Assembly: GCA_003439945.1 (NCBI GenBank)
Contig: QVRM01006598.1
Coordinates: 677,501-741,500 of the forward strand
From: Dermanyssus gallinae
Lineage: Eukaryota > Arthropoda > Arachnida > Mesostigmata > Dermanyssidae
Reading direction: 5' to 3'
DNA length: 64,000 bases
Both the position numbers and the translations under genes were made by a program. Below, one piece after another: positions 23,850-37,696 of the stretch. Under the pieces are notes generated by a model. The model was not told the origin of the DNA. It saw only the letters and a program-made list of their open reading frames with translations, and searched no databases. Numbering within the stretch: position 1 is the stretch's first letter; every line of letters begins with the position of its first letter.

Positions 23850-24800
23850 GTTGCAGCAACAACAGCAGTAGCACCAGCAGCAGCAGCTGAAGCAACAGCA
23901 ACAGCCGGGCAACACCGACACTGTTCCACAGCATCAGATAAGCTGTCAGTGGTCGGCAAGATGTTTTTGATGACCCCTCGCTGGCTTGCCTTGCTCCATG
24001 CGCATCACCACCACCACCACCACTAACACCCTGTTCTTGTCTCCTCCCCTCGATTGCCTTCGACGTCAGCCCGCTCGCACACTGGACCGTTCAGTAGAGA
24101 GGAGATTAAAGAAGGCCAATTTGTGACTTCTGTTTCAAGGTCCCCACTTTGACTTGAGACTTTTAGTTGCGGCGTTTGCTTGAGGACGGACGCGCGGAGG
24201 TGCTAGACAAGCAAAAGCGCGAATGAATGTACGTAAGCTCACACACAGATCCTCTGGTAGAGTACACATGTCAGCCGATTGTTGTCATTGTTATTATTGT
24301 AACCTCTAGTATTAGTAGGCTGTGCGCCGGTCACGCTGGGGTCGACCGACGTCGCATGGGTTAGTCAGCCACCGCCCGTTGGGAATATACTCAGGTTGCT
24401 TCAGCGGTGGCGGAGGCCTGGGTGGAGTCTAAGTTGAAGAAACATTTCGTTCGAGTTTCGACGAACTGCTAGAATGCCAACGACATTCGGCAAAAGTTGA
24501 TCTCTAGTGATGAAGTTCGCCAAGTAGATTAAGAAGATGGAGAGGAGAACGTATAATAAGTTAGTGATGATGATAATAGGATAAAAGGATGACGCGTTGA
24601 TGGATAGAGATGAAGACAATGGCATTGGTGTGCATCCAGTGCAGATGATGAAAAGGCTGACAACAATGATGCTTCTGCTGATTATTATGATAGTGGTGAA
24701 GTCGATAGAAGAGTCCGTGAATCCGGTCGATGAAGGAGTTAGCGGGGGGAAGGGAAAAAAGGGCCACTCCACTAAGCAGCCGTCCAAGCTTGCCAAGGAG
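23850..24800. other. Spacer with CAG/CAA run
   Basis: CAG/CAA triplets at 23853-23905, then GC-mixed DNA. A 184-codon minus frame (24401-24955) has no domain and overlaps the minisatellite below, so I do not call it. Confidence 0.45.
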
Positions 24801-24805
24801 ACTAG

Positions 24806-24905
24806 AGCGAAAGTTTGAAGGGGACTACAGCGAAAGTTCGAAGGGACTACAGCGAAAGTTCGAAGGGGACTACAGCGAAAGTTCGAGGGAACTACAGCGA
24901 AACAA
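24806..24905. repeat. 22-23-bp minisatellite, 4+ copies
   Basis: AGCGAAAGTTCGAAGGGGAC units start at 24806, 24829, 24851, 24874 and (partial) 24896. The steps of 23 and 22 break any reading frame. Confidence 0.93.
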
Positions 24906-24909
24906 GCAC

Positions 24910-25445
24910 ATAGAGCGGGCCGACAACACGCAATGGTAACCAAATATATCACCACCCCGAGTTGACGGCGGCCTTCTGCAGCTTCTTCTACGGCGACCGC
25001 GCTATAACGGCATCAGCGGCTGTACCGTCACAGCAGTAGCTGCCAGGGCAAAAAAACGAATCGCAACAGCCACTGTTTCCTAATATTTCCAGCTACGTAA
25101 AAAATATATCGAAAAAGAAAGAAGACGAAAATGAAGTGAATGATACCTACTCGCAGTATAAAAACTCATTACCATCGCGACTGACAGGTTACAACGGCCT
25201 TTAGCCCCGCCAACAACAGCTATCGCAACAATCGTCATAGTTATCATTCAAAAACTGAATGGTAATAATAATAATAATAATAATTTATTTTGAAACAAGG
25301 GTTTATTATGAAAAGTGTGTACAGGTATCACAATGACTAAAATATGAATTATATAAATGATTACATTATTGTTTGTAATATTATTATTAATGCTGCTTGA
25401 GTGTTGGCGACCACTCAACATCATCGCTCGAAATTGGTCGTCGGC
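24910..25445. other. Spacer
   Basis: (AAT)8 at 25262-25284; otherwise no gene recognised. Confidence 0.5.
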
Positions 25446-25448
25446 CAG

Positions 25449-26190
25449 CTAACTGCAGACGAGCTCGCACGGAAATACGTCGGGCCACGGCGGCGTCGGA
25501 TGAGACCGCTTCAGTCTAATGTCGTCCACATGGAACTCGGCGTCAGAAGAGTTAAGTAGGTTGCCGGAGTGACGATTTGGTCCCATGCCTTCTGTCTGGT
25601 GATTCCTGTTGCCCAGAAGGACGATCAGACTGACGCGTGTTCCAGAAACAAATAGCGTCTTGCTGGTGGCTGACGAGTCGGCCAGCAGGAGTGGCCACTG
25701 AGGAAGCGTAACTATGTCACGAGGCAAGGAAGGCGGGTAAGGCAAGGTCCGTGGCCGACCGAATGTCCATTCCACTCAGCCGGACCGGTAGGCTTGCCTG
25801 CGTTCATGCCTTGTGCGCGAGCGTCAGGTCGAAAATGTTTTCCAAGGCTCTCCTCACCTGGCGGTCGAGGACTAACGTTTCTGCCGGCAAAAGGCAGGCA
25901 GGTGAGGTCCGTAGCTCGTACGAGACCTTTTGCACTCCCATTGCGTGCCGGAGCCCAAAAGGAGGCTTGGTGACTCCCGAGATGGCCCCGGCCGCTGGTA
26001 GAGCCGGGAGAGTTGTTCTTCTTTCTAGGCCAGTACCGGGCCGATCATCTTGGGAAACACCGCTGTATCCAGCAGATCAAGTTCACGCCAGTCCTTTACA
26101 AGGATGCCCGGAAAACACAGCAATCACCTGCTATCTCTCTTCGTCCTCGAAATCCTGTAGGGATAGCTCGAATTTAGAAGAGTTTAGTTG
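25449..26190 (-). other. GC-rich segment, possible retroelement remnant
   Basis: About 740 bp of GC-richer, non-repetitive DNA. The minus frame 25449-25775 (108 codons) contains LLADSSATSKTLFVSGTRVS, faintly like the strand before an LTR-retrotransposon aspartic protease (LFxVDTGAxVS), but the DTG/DSG triad is not intact. An overlapping minus frame upstream is open for long stretches with Pro/Gly/Arg-rich content. A plus frame at 25751-26191 is equally open. A decayed gypsy-type pol segment is one option; an unknown host exon is another. I cannot choose. Confidence 0.2.
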
Positions 26191-26199
26191 AAGCAAGCT

Positions 26200-27734
<1,535 letters not shown>

Positions 27735-28019
27735 AATTAAGCATAATAGTCATGGCGTTTTTGCGGTAATAATTAATTAACTTCGCCATTTCAAACGTAC
27801 TTGACAAATGACAAAAACCAAACCTAGTGAGCAACAAAAAAAATGTTGAATTCTTAATATGGTTCAAACAACAACTGGACAACAACACTGAAAGCAACAA
27901 AACATCGACACCAGAAACCTTGAAGAAACTCTTGCCGTAAAACCAATAGCATCTCTCGGGGGCCAAAAATGTCAGATATGAATTCTGCGATGGGCCGTGG
28001 CCGCAGCGGCCGGGACAGC

Positions 28020-28283
28020 CAGTTACTGCGACAACAACAGCAACGGTCATACAAATAACACGAACAGCAGCAATATCAGAATCTACAACAACAACAGCGA
28101 CAACGACAACAACAACAGCAACAACAGCAATAACAGCAACAACAGCAACAACAACAATAATAGCAACAACCATAACGCCGATGACGACAACATTAAAAAT
28201 AACCAACAATAAAAAGCCGCTGACGATTGCAACAGCAGCAGTAGCAGCGGCAGCAGCAGCAACAACAACAACAACAACAAAAA
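28020..28283. repeat. CAA/CAG trinucleotide block
   Basis: Long imperfect CAA/CAG. The plus frame reads Asn/Ser, minus reads Val/Ala/Leu, all driven by triplets. Confidence 0.85.
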
Positions 28284-28604
28284 CGCACAGGCGTTGCACA
28301 GATAACAAACGGAACATTAATTGATAGTGCTAACCAATTGCGCAGACCGCGGGGCTTAGACCTGCACAGAGCGTGCGTAAATCATCTACCTGTTCTCACC
28401 CACGGTCCTGAACGAACCCGACACAGACGACCGCACTGAGAGTGTGTAGTCCCGATTGTTGTTCCCGATTGTCGTTGCGCTGGTGTCCTACGGCGGTTGC
28501 TTTTACTTTGCCTGCAACGGCTGTTGCTGCTGCCGTTCCTGTAACACTTTTCCCGCAATGCGTATGATGAGGCGGCGACGACGACTAAGCCTGGGGCCTG
28601 GCTA

Positions 28605-28652
28605 CTGGGTCGATCGACCCGGTCTGCAGCCGCGTTCTTGTATCGCGGCTGC
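28605..28652. other. Adjacent palindromes
   Basis: GGGTCGATCGACCC at 28607-28620 is a perfect 14-base palindrome. Just after, GCAGCCGCG and CGCGGCTGC (28626-28652) form a 9-bp stem with a 9-base loop. Confidence 0.6.
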
Positions 28653-28784
28653 CAAGTGCTGAGTATCCTGTCGCAAAGGGGTGTAGGTGGGCTATTTCCT
28701 CCTCCTGTCAGAATGCCCCCACAAGTTCCTCCCGCCCCCTTCTATTCCCGGGCTGTCCCATATAGCCGTGCTCATGCAGTGAAA

Positions 28785-28858
28785 GTATATATATATATAT
28801 ATATATATATGAAGGCGAGCACCGCCGAGTGTGCAACTGCATTGTAAATGATTAATAA

Positions 28859-28905
<47 letters not shown>
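28785..28905. repeat. Two (TA)n arrays
   Basis: Arrays at 28785-28811 and 28867-28905. Confidence 0.9.
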
Positions 28906-29019
28906 TGGGTGGTAGACTTGTCCGAGCATGCATTAGGACATCCTGCAAACATCCTGCAAACAACTAGTCACCTACACAGACACCTGGGCCGTTGTTGGAT
29001 AGGCAGCACACGTTTCAGG

Positions 29020-29410
29020 GCCTGCCCCACCAACAACAGCAGCAGCAGCAGGAGGATGATGACGTTCGGGAACATCGTAGTATCGCATCGGCGCTTCTGG
29101 CTTTTACTGTTGTTGTTGTTATTGTTGTTGTTGTTATTGTTGTTGTTGTTATTGTTGTGCTGTTTCCGCAGTTGCCACTGTCACTGCCATTGTGCGCTTA
29201 CTGTCTCTGTCACCGCTCTCAATACGAAGCGGGCGGCAGCACGGGCGTAACAGTTCACGTTCGAACGGTTTTCCGTTGACGTCTTTCGCGTGGGCGACGG
29301 CGACGACCACGACGCACCAATGTCTACTACGCCTACGCTACTATTATTATTATTACTATTATTATTACTACTTCTGCTGCTACCACCACAACTACTACAG
29401 CACCTGCTAT
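29020..29410. repeat. CAG, GTT and ATT triplet runs in GC-rich DNA
   Basis: CAACAACAGCAGCAG at 29031-29050, (GTT)n at 29109-29157 and ATT/CTA triplets at 29337-29400. The plus frame around the CAG run reads LPHQQQQQQQEDDDVREHRS, which might be a polyQ exon after a TTTCAG acceptor at 29018, but it soon becomes poly-Val. Confidence 0.6.
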
Positions 29411-29649
29411 TGCGGCTACTAGTAGTAACGCTATTAACCATCATCGATCTCCCCCCGCCCCCCCGCGCCGCCCACCCGCGTAACCTGTTGCCGATGCTGG
29501 GTCGGTGAGTCGGGGTTGGTCGATGCTTGCTTGTTCCCTTCGCCGGTTCGCCACCGGACAACGCGCACGCTGCCGCAGACATTAATCAATCCGTTCAGCC
29601 ATTCATTCATTCAGTCCGTCAGTCAGTCAGTCATTTGGTTCATCGTGAA

Positions 29650-29935
29650 CAACAACTACTACTAGCAACAACAACAAGCAACAACAACAACAACAGCAAC
29701 AACAACAACAACAATAACAGCAACAGCAACAACAACAACTAATTGCACCAACTACTACTAATGCTACTACTAGCAACAACTACAACAGCAGCAGCAGCAG
29801 CAGCAACAATAACAATAATTGCAGCAGAAACAGTAACAACAACTGCAGCAGCAGCAACAACAACAACTGCAGCAACAACAACAACAAAAACTGCAGCAGC
29901 AGCAGCAGCAACAACAATAACAACAACAATGTTTC
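29650..29935. repeat. CAA/CAG/CTA trinucleotide block
   Basis: About 285 bp of CAA and CAG with CTA interruptions. Confidence 0.88.
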
Positions 29936-29939
29936 ACGC

Positions 29940-30300
29940 ATCATGATCTCCAGCGGGTGCCCGCCTGGGACCCGGTCAGCTCACTCACTACCGCTAGCGT
30001 GCCCCCAATGGCTGAGACAATGCCCCCTACACTTTGCTGGCGGCCTTTTTTCGTTGCTTTCGCTGCAATGCTGGCTGATTGGTGGTCACTGCCTGATGTC
30101 GTGCCGACGCCGATGACGACGACGACGACTACAGCAACAGAAGCAGTGACGGGCAACTGCCACAGCGGCAACAGCAGGAACTGTCACGCCAATTACACGC
30201 GCCTACTGAGTGATGAATCACCACGGTGATGCCTACTCGTGGTGGTGCAGATGCGCAGCCGATCAACAGCCAGCTCACTTAGTGACAGTCAAATAAGTAA

Positions 30301-30304
<4 letters not shown>
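29940..30304. other. GC-rich spacer
   Basis: No gene recognised; both strands have short open frames as expected from composition. Confidence 0.4.
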
Positions 30305-30342
<38 letters not shown>

Positions 30343-30396
30343 CCAGACTTCTAGGAGCCCGAACGGGCGTGTCTTCGCCTGTCAGCTACAGCTGAC

Positions 30397-30459
<63 letters not shown>
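30305..30459. repeat. Two (TA)n arrays
   Basis: Arrays at 30305-30337 and 30398-30459, separated by 60 bp including the perfect palindrome GTCAGCTACAGCTGAC-like stem at 30379-30396. Confidence 0.9.
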
Positions 30460-30462
<3 letters not shown>

Positions 30463-30473
30463 ACTTATTTAAT

Positions 30474-30527
30474 TGTAGCAAAATATACATTTGTGATGTA
30501 AAAGATGTGCACAGCCCACTGGGCAAT
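30474..30527. repeat. Dispersed repeat shared with 58257-58310
   Basis: TAGCAAAATATACATTTGTG and GTGCACAGCCC are shared in order with 58257-58310. Both copies follow a (TA)n array. Confidence 0.8.
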
Positions 30528-30599
30528 ACACACATATATATATATATATATAAATATATCGATTTTTCACGCTTTTTTACTGAACACCACAAGTCCATT

Positions 30600-31046
30600 A
30601 AGTACTCCTTTTCAGCATAAGGTACACGATGTCTTAAGCGATGGTCTCGACATTTTGAGTGTTGGCGTACAAAACTAGGTTACGTTAGGTAATGGAGTCC
30701 ATAGCCACATGGATTCGACCGAGAGTCGTCTTATGGCCGTTAGATAGTAGCACCGTTCCATAGATGTTATCTTGCTAGCAAATCAAGCTTAAGTTAGTGA
30801 GTGTTATTTGTGAGCAAAGTAAGTAATCAATTCTCATCTTGCTCGCTGTAGGTTTAGGATCGATAGCAGATTGTCGTCAGCCATTTAGTTGTCTTCATAA
30901 CAAAGCGTTCTGAAGTTTCCCAAAGCTCCTGCTAAACGCTTTATGTTGACAAAAAGCTACTGGCTCTTGTTCTATCCTATTTGTTCGTATATATACGTAC
31001 ATACATATAAATAGGGAAAGGTAACTGTTTGATCGTTTTTGTTTAA

Positions 31047-31083
<37 letters not shown>

Positions 31084-31608
31084 GCATGTATATGTAAATT
31101 TTGCAGGTAACGGTTTTATCAGAAACACAAATATAAAATATCTCTGGCTTTCGTTGCCCCATTCACTCTCTTTCTCCGCTGCCTCTTTCTCTGCTTCGTC
31201 GTTACATCATCATACTCAACGTAATCGTAGGTAGAAAACGAACGTATACCGATCACGTCGCCTGACGCGCACAGCGTATTTGGGCGTCGCCGGCCTGAAT
31301 CCGGCGGCGGTCGGTTCTCGACGGGCATTTTTCAATACTCGATAAATCAGAATAGAAAATTGCTTCCTTCATATTTGCCTATGCATATATATATATATAT
31401 ATATATATAACCATTCATACAAATAAGAGAGAGAGCGCGCATGCACGTGTTCCGAACGCAACAAGCACATTGACAGATTATGGCCGCGCAGCGCAGTTGA
31501 CACAGAGTCGGAGCGTTGTCAGAAGAGTTAGCGGCGATCTCAGCCAGCGCGCCGATTTGGCACCAGATCGTAGCATCTTTTCGATGAATGATGTTAATTG
31601 CACAAGTC
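30600..31608. other. Spacer with (TA)n
   Basis: (TA)n at 31050-31080 and 31385-31408. A minus 144-codon frame at 31347-31781 runs through the second array and the palindrome below. I do not accept it. Confidence 0.45.
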
Positions 31609-31674
31609 GTTGCAAGCACTGATCTGGCCCTGCGCGCGCTGGACGCCAGCGGTGTCCAGATCAGTGCTTGCAAC
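31609..31674. other. GC-rich cruciform-forming inverted repeat
   Basis: GTTGCAAGCACTGATCTGG (31609-31627) and its perfect 19-bp inverse at 31656-31674. The spacer itself carries a nested CGCTGG/CCAGCG stem. Confidence 0.85.
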
Positions 31675-32739
31675 AGCGGTTGCAGCGGTGTGCTGTCGGT
31701 GGTGGCATTTGGTGCTTGGCAGTGCCAGCTTCGGGATGCTTTCGATGGGCGTTCACGCCCCCTTCTGCTCGAAACCCACACGTCACCGGCCGTCCTCCGC
31801 TTTCGTATACGTTGAGCGAGCGATAGATCGACGCCTTCGTCCTCACTCCCCTGTCCCGTGCCTTCCCCCCCCCCCCCCCCTAGAACCCCTCTAGACCCCC
31901 TAGAACGTAGCCGAGTTCTTCACTCCTTCACCGACAACCGCGGCACGTAAGTGTAACGTAACTTGCGAGAAGTAGAACCACGCCACTGGTTGGGTTTCTT
32001 TTTCTTTCGAGTTTTGGCCACTAAATGCCAGCGCGCGGTGCAACATTTATAGCTGTGTATGTCACTGACTAACTAACCGACTGACTGACTGACGAACGAA
32101 ATCGAATTATTTAGGCTGATCAGATGTACACGGATGTTAGTTGTTACATTGCTATACATACAGTGGCTCTGCTGGCTCGAAGGAAATCATCGTCGACGTA
32201 TTTTCAGGCACACTTCTCCGTCCGTAGAAGGGTGGACAGCCTTCTAGCCCTTGAAATGGCTCAAGCATTGCTGCAAAAAGCCCAGCCGATTGGAGAGCTT
32301 ACCAGTAGCGTCGTTGATGCCAGCATGCTTCGCCGTACGCCCACCGCTATGGATGCAGCGTGATAGACTAAGCGGTCAAGAGGTGAATGCTAGATCGTGC
32401 TCATATGTTATTTTAAGCAAATGTTTGTAAGCTATCATAATACACGTTGGTGAATTTGAGAGATGACATTCTGCCACCTTTTGATGCTGACTGAGTGGCA
32501 TCTAGAGATCGCATACTCGAGAGTCTCATAGGACTATTTTGACCGCATAAAGGATCTACTGCAAGTCACTAACGTTTTTATTTCTATCGATATCCTAGCA
32601 AGCAACAAGCATTCTCGTTGACTACATTAGCATACCTGCGCTCCGTCAGATTCCAGGCTCCCTTTGACCTGTTGGCTGACTTTCTTTCGCTTACTCTCTA
32701 TACACACACATATATATATATATATACGATCTGTGATAA
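31675..32739. other. Spacer
   Basis: C-run at 31867-31880. CGCGGCAC|GTAAGT at 31948 is donor-like. No convincing gene; a plus frame at 32124-32363 is unrecognised. Confidence 0.4.
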
Positions 32740-33114
32740 CGGATCGGGCCCATCTGCTGAGCGGGAGTGGAGGAAGCAAGGTTAGTCGTGATTCTACGGG
32801 CTAGAAGGTTGCGCAGCTTCGGTGATACCACGTCGGATGTGGGTCAATGCCATGCATGCAGCTGTTTTTCGAGATCGGAACATTGAAACTTGTCTCCTGC
32901 TAGCGTTAAGGTTTCACATGACCCCTCTGCGAGTACGAGATCGTACGAGTGTAAATTGGCACAACGAAGGCCGTTCAGAACGGAGCTAATCGTGACATGG
33001 ACAGGTTTTGTGTTAACAAAAGCTAGACAGATGCGGACAGTCGGAGAGCCTGGAAGCGCAGGTTTCTGGATGAGAAATGACTCGTTGCGAACATCATGTC
33101 TAAAAGAAAGCCAT

Positions 33115-33119
<5 letters not shown>
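32740..33119 (-). other. Unrecognised open region
   Basis: A minus frame of 91 codons (33119 down to 32844) is not low-complexity, for example PVHVTISSVLNGLRCANLHS. Past one TGA the same frame stays open for about 40 more codons (PTSDVVSPKLRNLL...) to near 32740. That pattern fits a decayed retroelement polyprotein or a lost exon. No diagnostic motif is present. The plus frame 32890-33147 is also open. Confidence 0.2.
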
Positions 33120-33149
<30 letters not shown>

Positions 33150-33210
33150 AGCTATGCGTTATTTAGATCACTATAATTGTCTATAGTACGGTTATCCATA
33201 TCTCCATGTT

Positions 33211-33247
<37 letters not shown>

Positions 33248-33257
33248 ATATATATAT

Positions 33258-33318
<61 letters not shown>
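33118..33318. repeat. (TA)n arrays
   Basis: Arrays at 33118-33146 and 33212-33318, the latter with TTTA and TTATATAA slips. Confidence 0.95.
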
Positions 33319-33319
<1 letters not shown>

Positions 33320-34068
33320 CGTCCCGTCAGGCAAATACCGCATAAAAAATATAAATGTCAAAGAGTCACTGCCACCATCTTCAAAGCGTACTTTATAGGC
33401 AAAACTCCTTGCCGAAGATGGCTCGAAACATTCTGCAGTAAAGAATGTACCTTATAAAACAAATCACGGTCTGGACGATTTTGGGATTCGATGGGTGAGA
33501 ACGCTCCATGCCTCATTAAGACATAACTCCTTCCAAAATTTACTAGAAAACTATCTAGATACTATTTACAATTATAGGACTTGCAAAAACGCTTAAAATT
33601 AAACATACGCGCGTTCTCAATGCGTTTAACTAGCCTCAAATCACTTCTGCGGAAAACAAGGGAAAGAACGTAAACAGAAAATACTTCTGATTGAAAGACG
33701 AAGACGGCTTCCATAGTCAGCCCGAGCAGGACACACTCAGATCAGAGAAAATCAGAGACGACAAATAAATTAGATTTTAGTGTCGTCACAATTTAATGTG
33801 CCAAAAATACGCTAAAGCAGTGATGAGGAACTCTGCCCACTGAGTTTCTACAGACGTCGCTCTAGTGCAGGATGTCAAAAGTTCAGGCGACACAACGATT
33901 AATTCAAAAGTTACCACATATTATATATACATCAAACCTTAATTTATTTATGAAAAAAAAAAATCGTGTCACATTGAATGTATTGGCCTCTATGGCGGGT
34001 TGCATTGATTCGCGCCGCGATATTCGACTTCTAGAACTCAACTCTCATAAGAAATTTGATTTTTGCAG
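33320..34068. other. AT-rich spacer
   Basis: No gene recognised. Confidence 0.45.
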
Positions 34069-34154
34069 ACTTTCGGCACCTCAGGCGCCAGGGGGCTCAA
34101 GCGACCATCTAATTATAACTACCCAAGATAATTCTCAGATGATCCAAGTGGCAA
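34069..34154 (+). CDS. Candidate 86-bp internal exon, unrecognised
   Basis: A strong acceptor (GAAATTTGATTTTTGCAG) precedes, and GGCAA|GTAAGA follows. Only one of the three frames is open between them, giving 28 residues including APQAPGGSSDHLIITTQDNS and then QMIQVA, a composition typical of transcription-factor activation regions rather than of repeats. It takes one base from the previous exon and leaves one for the next. Candidate first exons at 9347-9384 and 23675-23757 both leave two bases, so either could join in frame. I cannot name the protein. The next exon would need to begin with two bases; 51898-52126 fits that phase but is weak. Confidence 0.35.
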
Positions 34155-34159
34155 GTAAG

Positions 34160-34739
34160 AGAAGCATTACTTTATTTACTACGCTGAGAAGCTATATACA
34201 CTTGTGCATATACAGTTAAGAGTCAATCTCCGACTTCTGAACCAAATGATAAAATCTGATCATAATATTTGGTGGTACTCACGATAAACTGTTCAGGCGA
34301 ATCCTTGTAGACTCCTTGGACGTGGCTGAAATAGAAGAAAAATGCATTTGTTATTCTTATTGTAGATACTAATAGACTATTTTAATAGTCATGTCCTAAA
34401 CTAAATTCAATGCAAATGCACTTTTATTGTTTATCTCAAAGGGTGGATACTTATGTGCATGATTATTTGCAAACATGCGTTCCAATTAATGCCATCCTGA
34501 GCTTAATCTATACAATGCACAATATAAGAGTCCTAGAGGACAATTTGAGTACAATGGTACAGTTTATAATACTAAATCATGAGTTCGTGGTTCGTTAGCA
34601 TTCTCGCCATGCGCCGCGAAGACATGTTGTTGACTCGGTCGAATCGTGAAATCGTGATTTCGACAATACGGTTTGAGTTTTGAGCAGATTTTTGTTGTGA
34701 CTACTAAAAAACCATTGCAAGGCTATTCGAGTGGCCTGT
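34160..34739. other. Spacer
   Basis: No gene recognised. Confidence 0.45.
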
Positions 34740-35810
34740 GCGTACATTTAAAAGGCTGTCTGAATGTCGTGCTGTGCTAGGCACTGAGTGGAGACTTCTA
34801 CGCTCTATCTCACATATCAGCGCAACACGTCGAAGAAATTTAGACTGGACAATTTGAATGGCATCAATATTTTCGCGCGCACTTATGGACTATGGATATG
34901 AATGATGCCATTGAGGGTACACCAAGCGGAGACAGGGTCAATAGTTCTCTACACAGGACCGACGTAGAGTGTACTCTGGTTCTACCAAACACACGGCATG
35001 GTTTCCGTCTTGTTCTGTGGCCGATAGATGATCCATATAGTTTTATGTCATCTGCGTATAGTTTGTGCTCAATGTTGTCGTTTTTCAACGTTCAACGTGT
35101 TCAAGTCTAAATCTAAAATGCATACACAGAATATTATTGAGGGCTATGCATGATGCAGAAGGTACGCACGTTTACACGGCTCATTGTGCCTGACCCGCAC
35201 ACAGAACGTTTGATTTATTACAAACCGTGCGCTCATCTATATGTATTTCGATTCGCTTTTGCAAACGTTTCAATTGGTGCACTTTGCCAAAGGCCTTAAA
35301 AAGAAAAATAGGTATAATAAAATGTTTTCATTTTGCCAATTTAAACAGCTCAATATTAGACCATTTGCACTAGATGCAGTGCTGTGGATTCGCCTTAAGT
35401 ATGCCCAGGTTGGTAGTCGTCAAGCGCTCCCTTAGACTGCACAAAGTAAGACGCATGATTTGCAGGTAATTTTTCATATAATATACACGCTGTTGATAAG
35501 TGTGCCACGGGACTATAATTATCAACATTTGGCTTTGATTCAATTGTATGCTGAGGCGTTATTACGAATTGTCAGAAAAGATCAGGTATAATACCATCTT
35601 TGTAGCATCTGGCATACATTTTTAAGAAGGGCTCTGCCATAACACGTGCCACCTTTTTTAAACATAAAACAGGGATAATTTGCCTGCTTTGTTGGACCCA
35701 TTTGGGCCAGTTAAGCAGAGGTAAATATATTTTTAAGCGCATTCACTTTTGAAGTAACATCGGCGCTATTCGATTCATATTCAATGTAACCCCTTATTAG
35801 CATACCTAAA
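34740..35810 (-). pseudogene. Non-LTR retrotransposon reverse transcriptase, decayed
   Basis: Reading minus from high to low coordinates, LINE reverse-transcriptase landmarks appear in the correct order across several frames. They are a KVNALKNIFTSA segment near 35750, then VDNYSPVAHLSTACI near 35510 (family: DNYRPISL), KAFGKVHQLKRL near 35290 (family: KAFDKVPH), YADDIKLYGS near 35060 (the catalytic YADD box, intact), and DAIQIVQSKFLRRV near 34840 (family: D.I..VQ..FLR). The spacing from DNY to YADD is about 445 bp, somewhat short, so deletions are likely. Stops and shifts are frequent, so no enzyme is made. Confidence 0.7.
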
Positions 35811-35989
35811 CAAGGATTTTGAATCTTTAAAAGGATGTTTCTAATACTCGAGGACTTTTGACCGCCTTACGCAGTTTAGTCGCTAATCGCGGACCAGCGT
35901 AATTGTTTGTATAATGACGTCAAGGCGTTCACGTGGCGTCATTTTTCATTGATAAAGTTAGACTTTTACTTCTAAGGTTGCAATTAAGA

Positions 35990-36240
35990 GTTACACTAAT
36001 TTTCTTTGGTCCCCTGACAAACGCTTCCAGTAAGACAGAATAACGAAGAGAGCCATCTTTTGTATAATCTCGGCAAGGCTGGTTATAACGCTGCTAGGCC
36101 CAATGTGGGCCTTATCAACGGTCCCGACGGCCAACTGGATCCTGCGATCTGGGTGTTCTGAGAAGTGCCGAGAAACTTTCGACATTCTGATATCCGAGAT
36201 TCTCGAACTTCTCGGCGCGCAATATCTTCCGCGCCTTTAA
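35990..36240 (-). pseudogene. Possible upstream part of the same LINE
   Basis: Minus frames read LKARKILRAEKFENLG and TSLAEIIQKM, resembling the linker before a LINE reverse transcriptase (Lys/Arg-rich helix, then a D.AE.A..F segment). Same strand and order as 34740-35810. Confidence 0.3.
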
Positions 36241-37559
36241 AACTGCAGACTCAGGGTAAATATTTAGGATACCTATGAAAGTTCTAGCCATGCTTAAAGG
36301 GGGTTATTGAACTCGTTAAAATTAGCATTTTTTTATGATATGGGGAAGCTGCAATGTCTTGTTAATGGGCGACAGTGAAATTACGGCAATATGTTATATT
36401 CACAGAGAACTCAACATATCAGCGTGTTCGAAAGAACATTCTGTTTCGTTAAAAAGACATCCAACGTTGGCTAGTGAAAGAAAACTGGTAATATTGAACA
36501 AATTCAATACGAGGTGGCAAAAATCGGGATTCTATAAGGTCTCGACGTTGAGCTTTAAAACGCCCATAAAACCGCACATTTAGAAAACTACATGTTTTAT
36601 GGGAATCAGTTCGGGATTAAATCCAGGGTGATCCGATCGGTGACATGATCACTGTAAGCCGTTTGTGAGCGAAATAGCAGGGCGCTGACTAATACAATGA
36701 AGCTAAAAAATGAAACATCACAGGACCTCTATTGAACTTAATCCGATGACACGACTAATGGAACAAAAAGATCTCTCGCAATCGCTCATTTTGTAAAACT
36801 GTTCAGCCGCATCGATGTGACATATTTAAGTAGTTTACTGTTACCCCTAGAGAAGATATTTTTGCTCCCCCATTCAATTGGGAAAAATATCAATTGTAGA
36901 GAGCTGTATAACTCCCTTCAGGTATGGCGAGAACTTTCATAGACTGTATATATATGACTTATTACATGTGTACACATAGAGAAAAAATAGTATTAATTTA
37001 TAATTATAAAATATGAATAGCAAAGCAATACAGAAGGCAAATATATATGAGTTAGTGAAACGTGTTGATATGTGACTATACTAACAAACTACAGAAAGCA
37101 TGCTAGATGGTATAGTAGTGAAATGCATATATAGTAATATATATATATATATATATATATATAGGCGCGCCGTTTACTGCAATAAATAAAAGTGTTGCCT
37201 AAGTGCTGCACTAGACTAGAAAAAGCTGAGCTGTCATTTTGATTCCATCCTTTTGATCTAGATAGTATTGGCATTTGTTCAGGTTTCGTTTCTGTGTTTG
37301 CTCTTGTCGAAAAACCGGGTTGCTGCAGAATGCTCTACGACATTCCTCACGAAAGAATGGCGGTAGTGTTATTAGAATTTAGCGTTTTAAGACACCGTTT
37401 CTGTAAGGCGGTTGGCTAATCGCTCATCCATACAATGAAAACAACGGTGTCATTTCAGATTCAGATGAACAAAATCTCACAAAACCTCTCCGAATGATTC
37501 TTCGGCGTGCGCCATATGTGTTTGTTAAAGATTTGCCACAAGTTGCCATTGAATAGATG
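36241..37559. other. AT-rich spacer
   Basis: (TA)n at 37138-37163. No gene recognised. Confidence 0.45.
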
Positions 37560-37696
37560 TGTTTAATGGGAACGGCAAATTTATTCAAATTTTATTATCC
37601 ATCATTAAAGCTTGAGATTTTCTTAATTAACACATTTTCGAAAGTTGTAACAATTAGGGGTATTCCGCAAAAAAGGCTATCGCTTGTGTCTGCTCG

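Noticed and set aside
24401..24955. 184-codon minus-strand ORF
   Set aside because: Includes a direct translation of the 22-23-bp minisatellite and Ile/Ser-rich composition-driven sequence.
31347..31781. 144-codon minus-strand ORF
   Set aside because: Spans a TA array and the perfect inverted repeat; no recognisable domain or start context.
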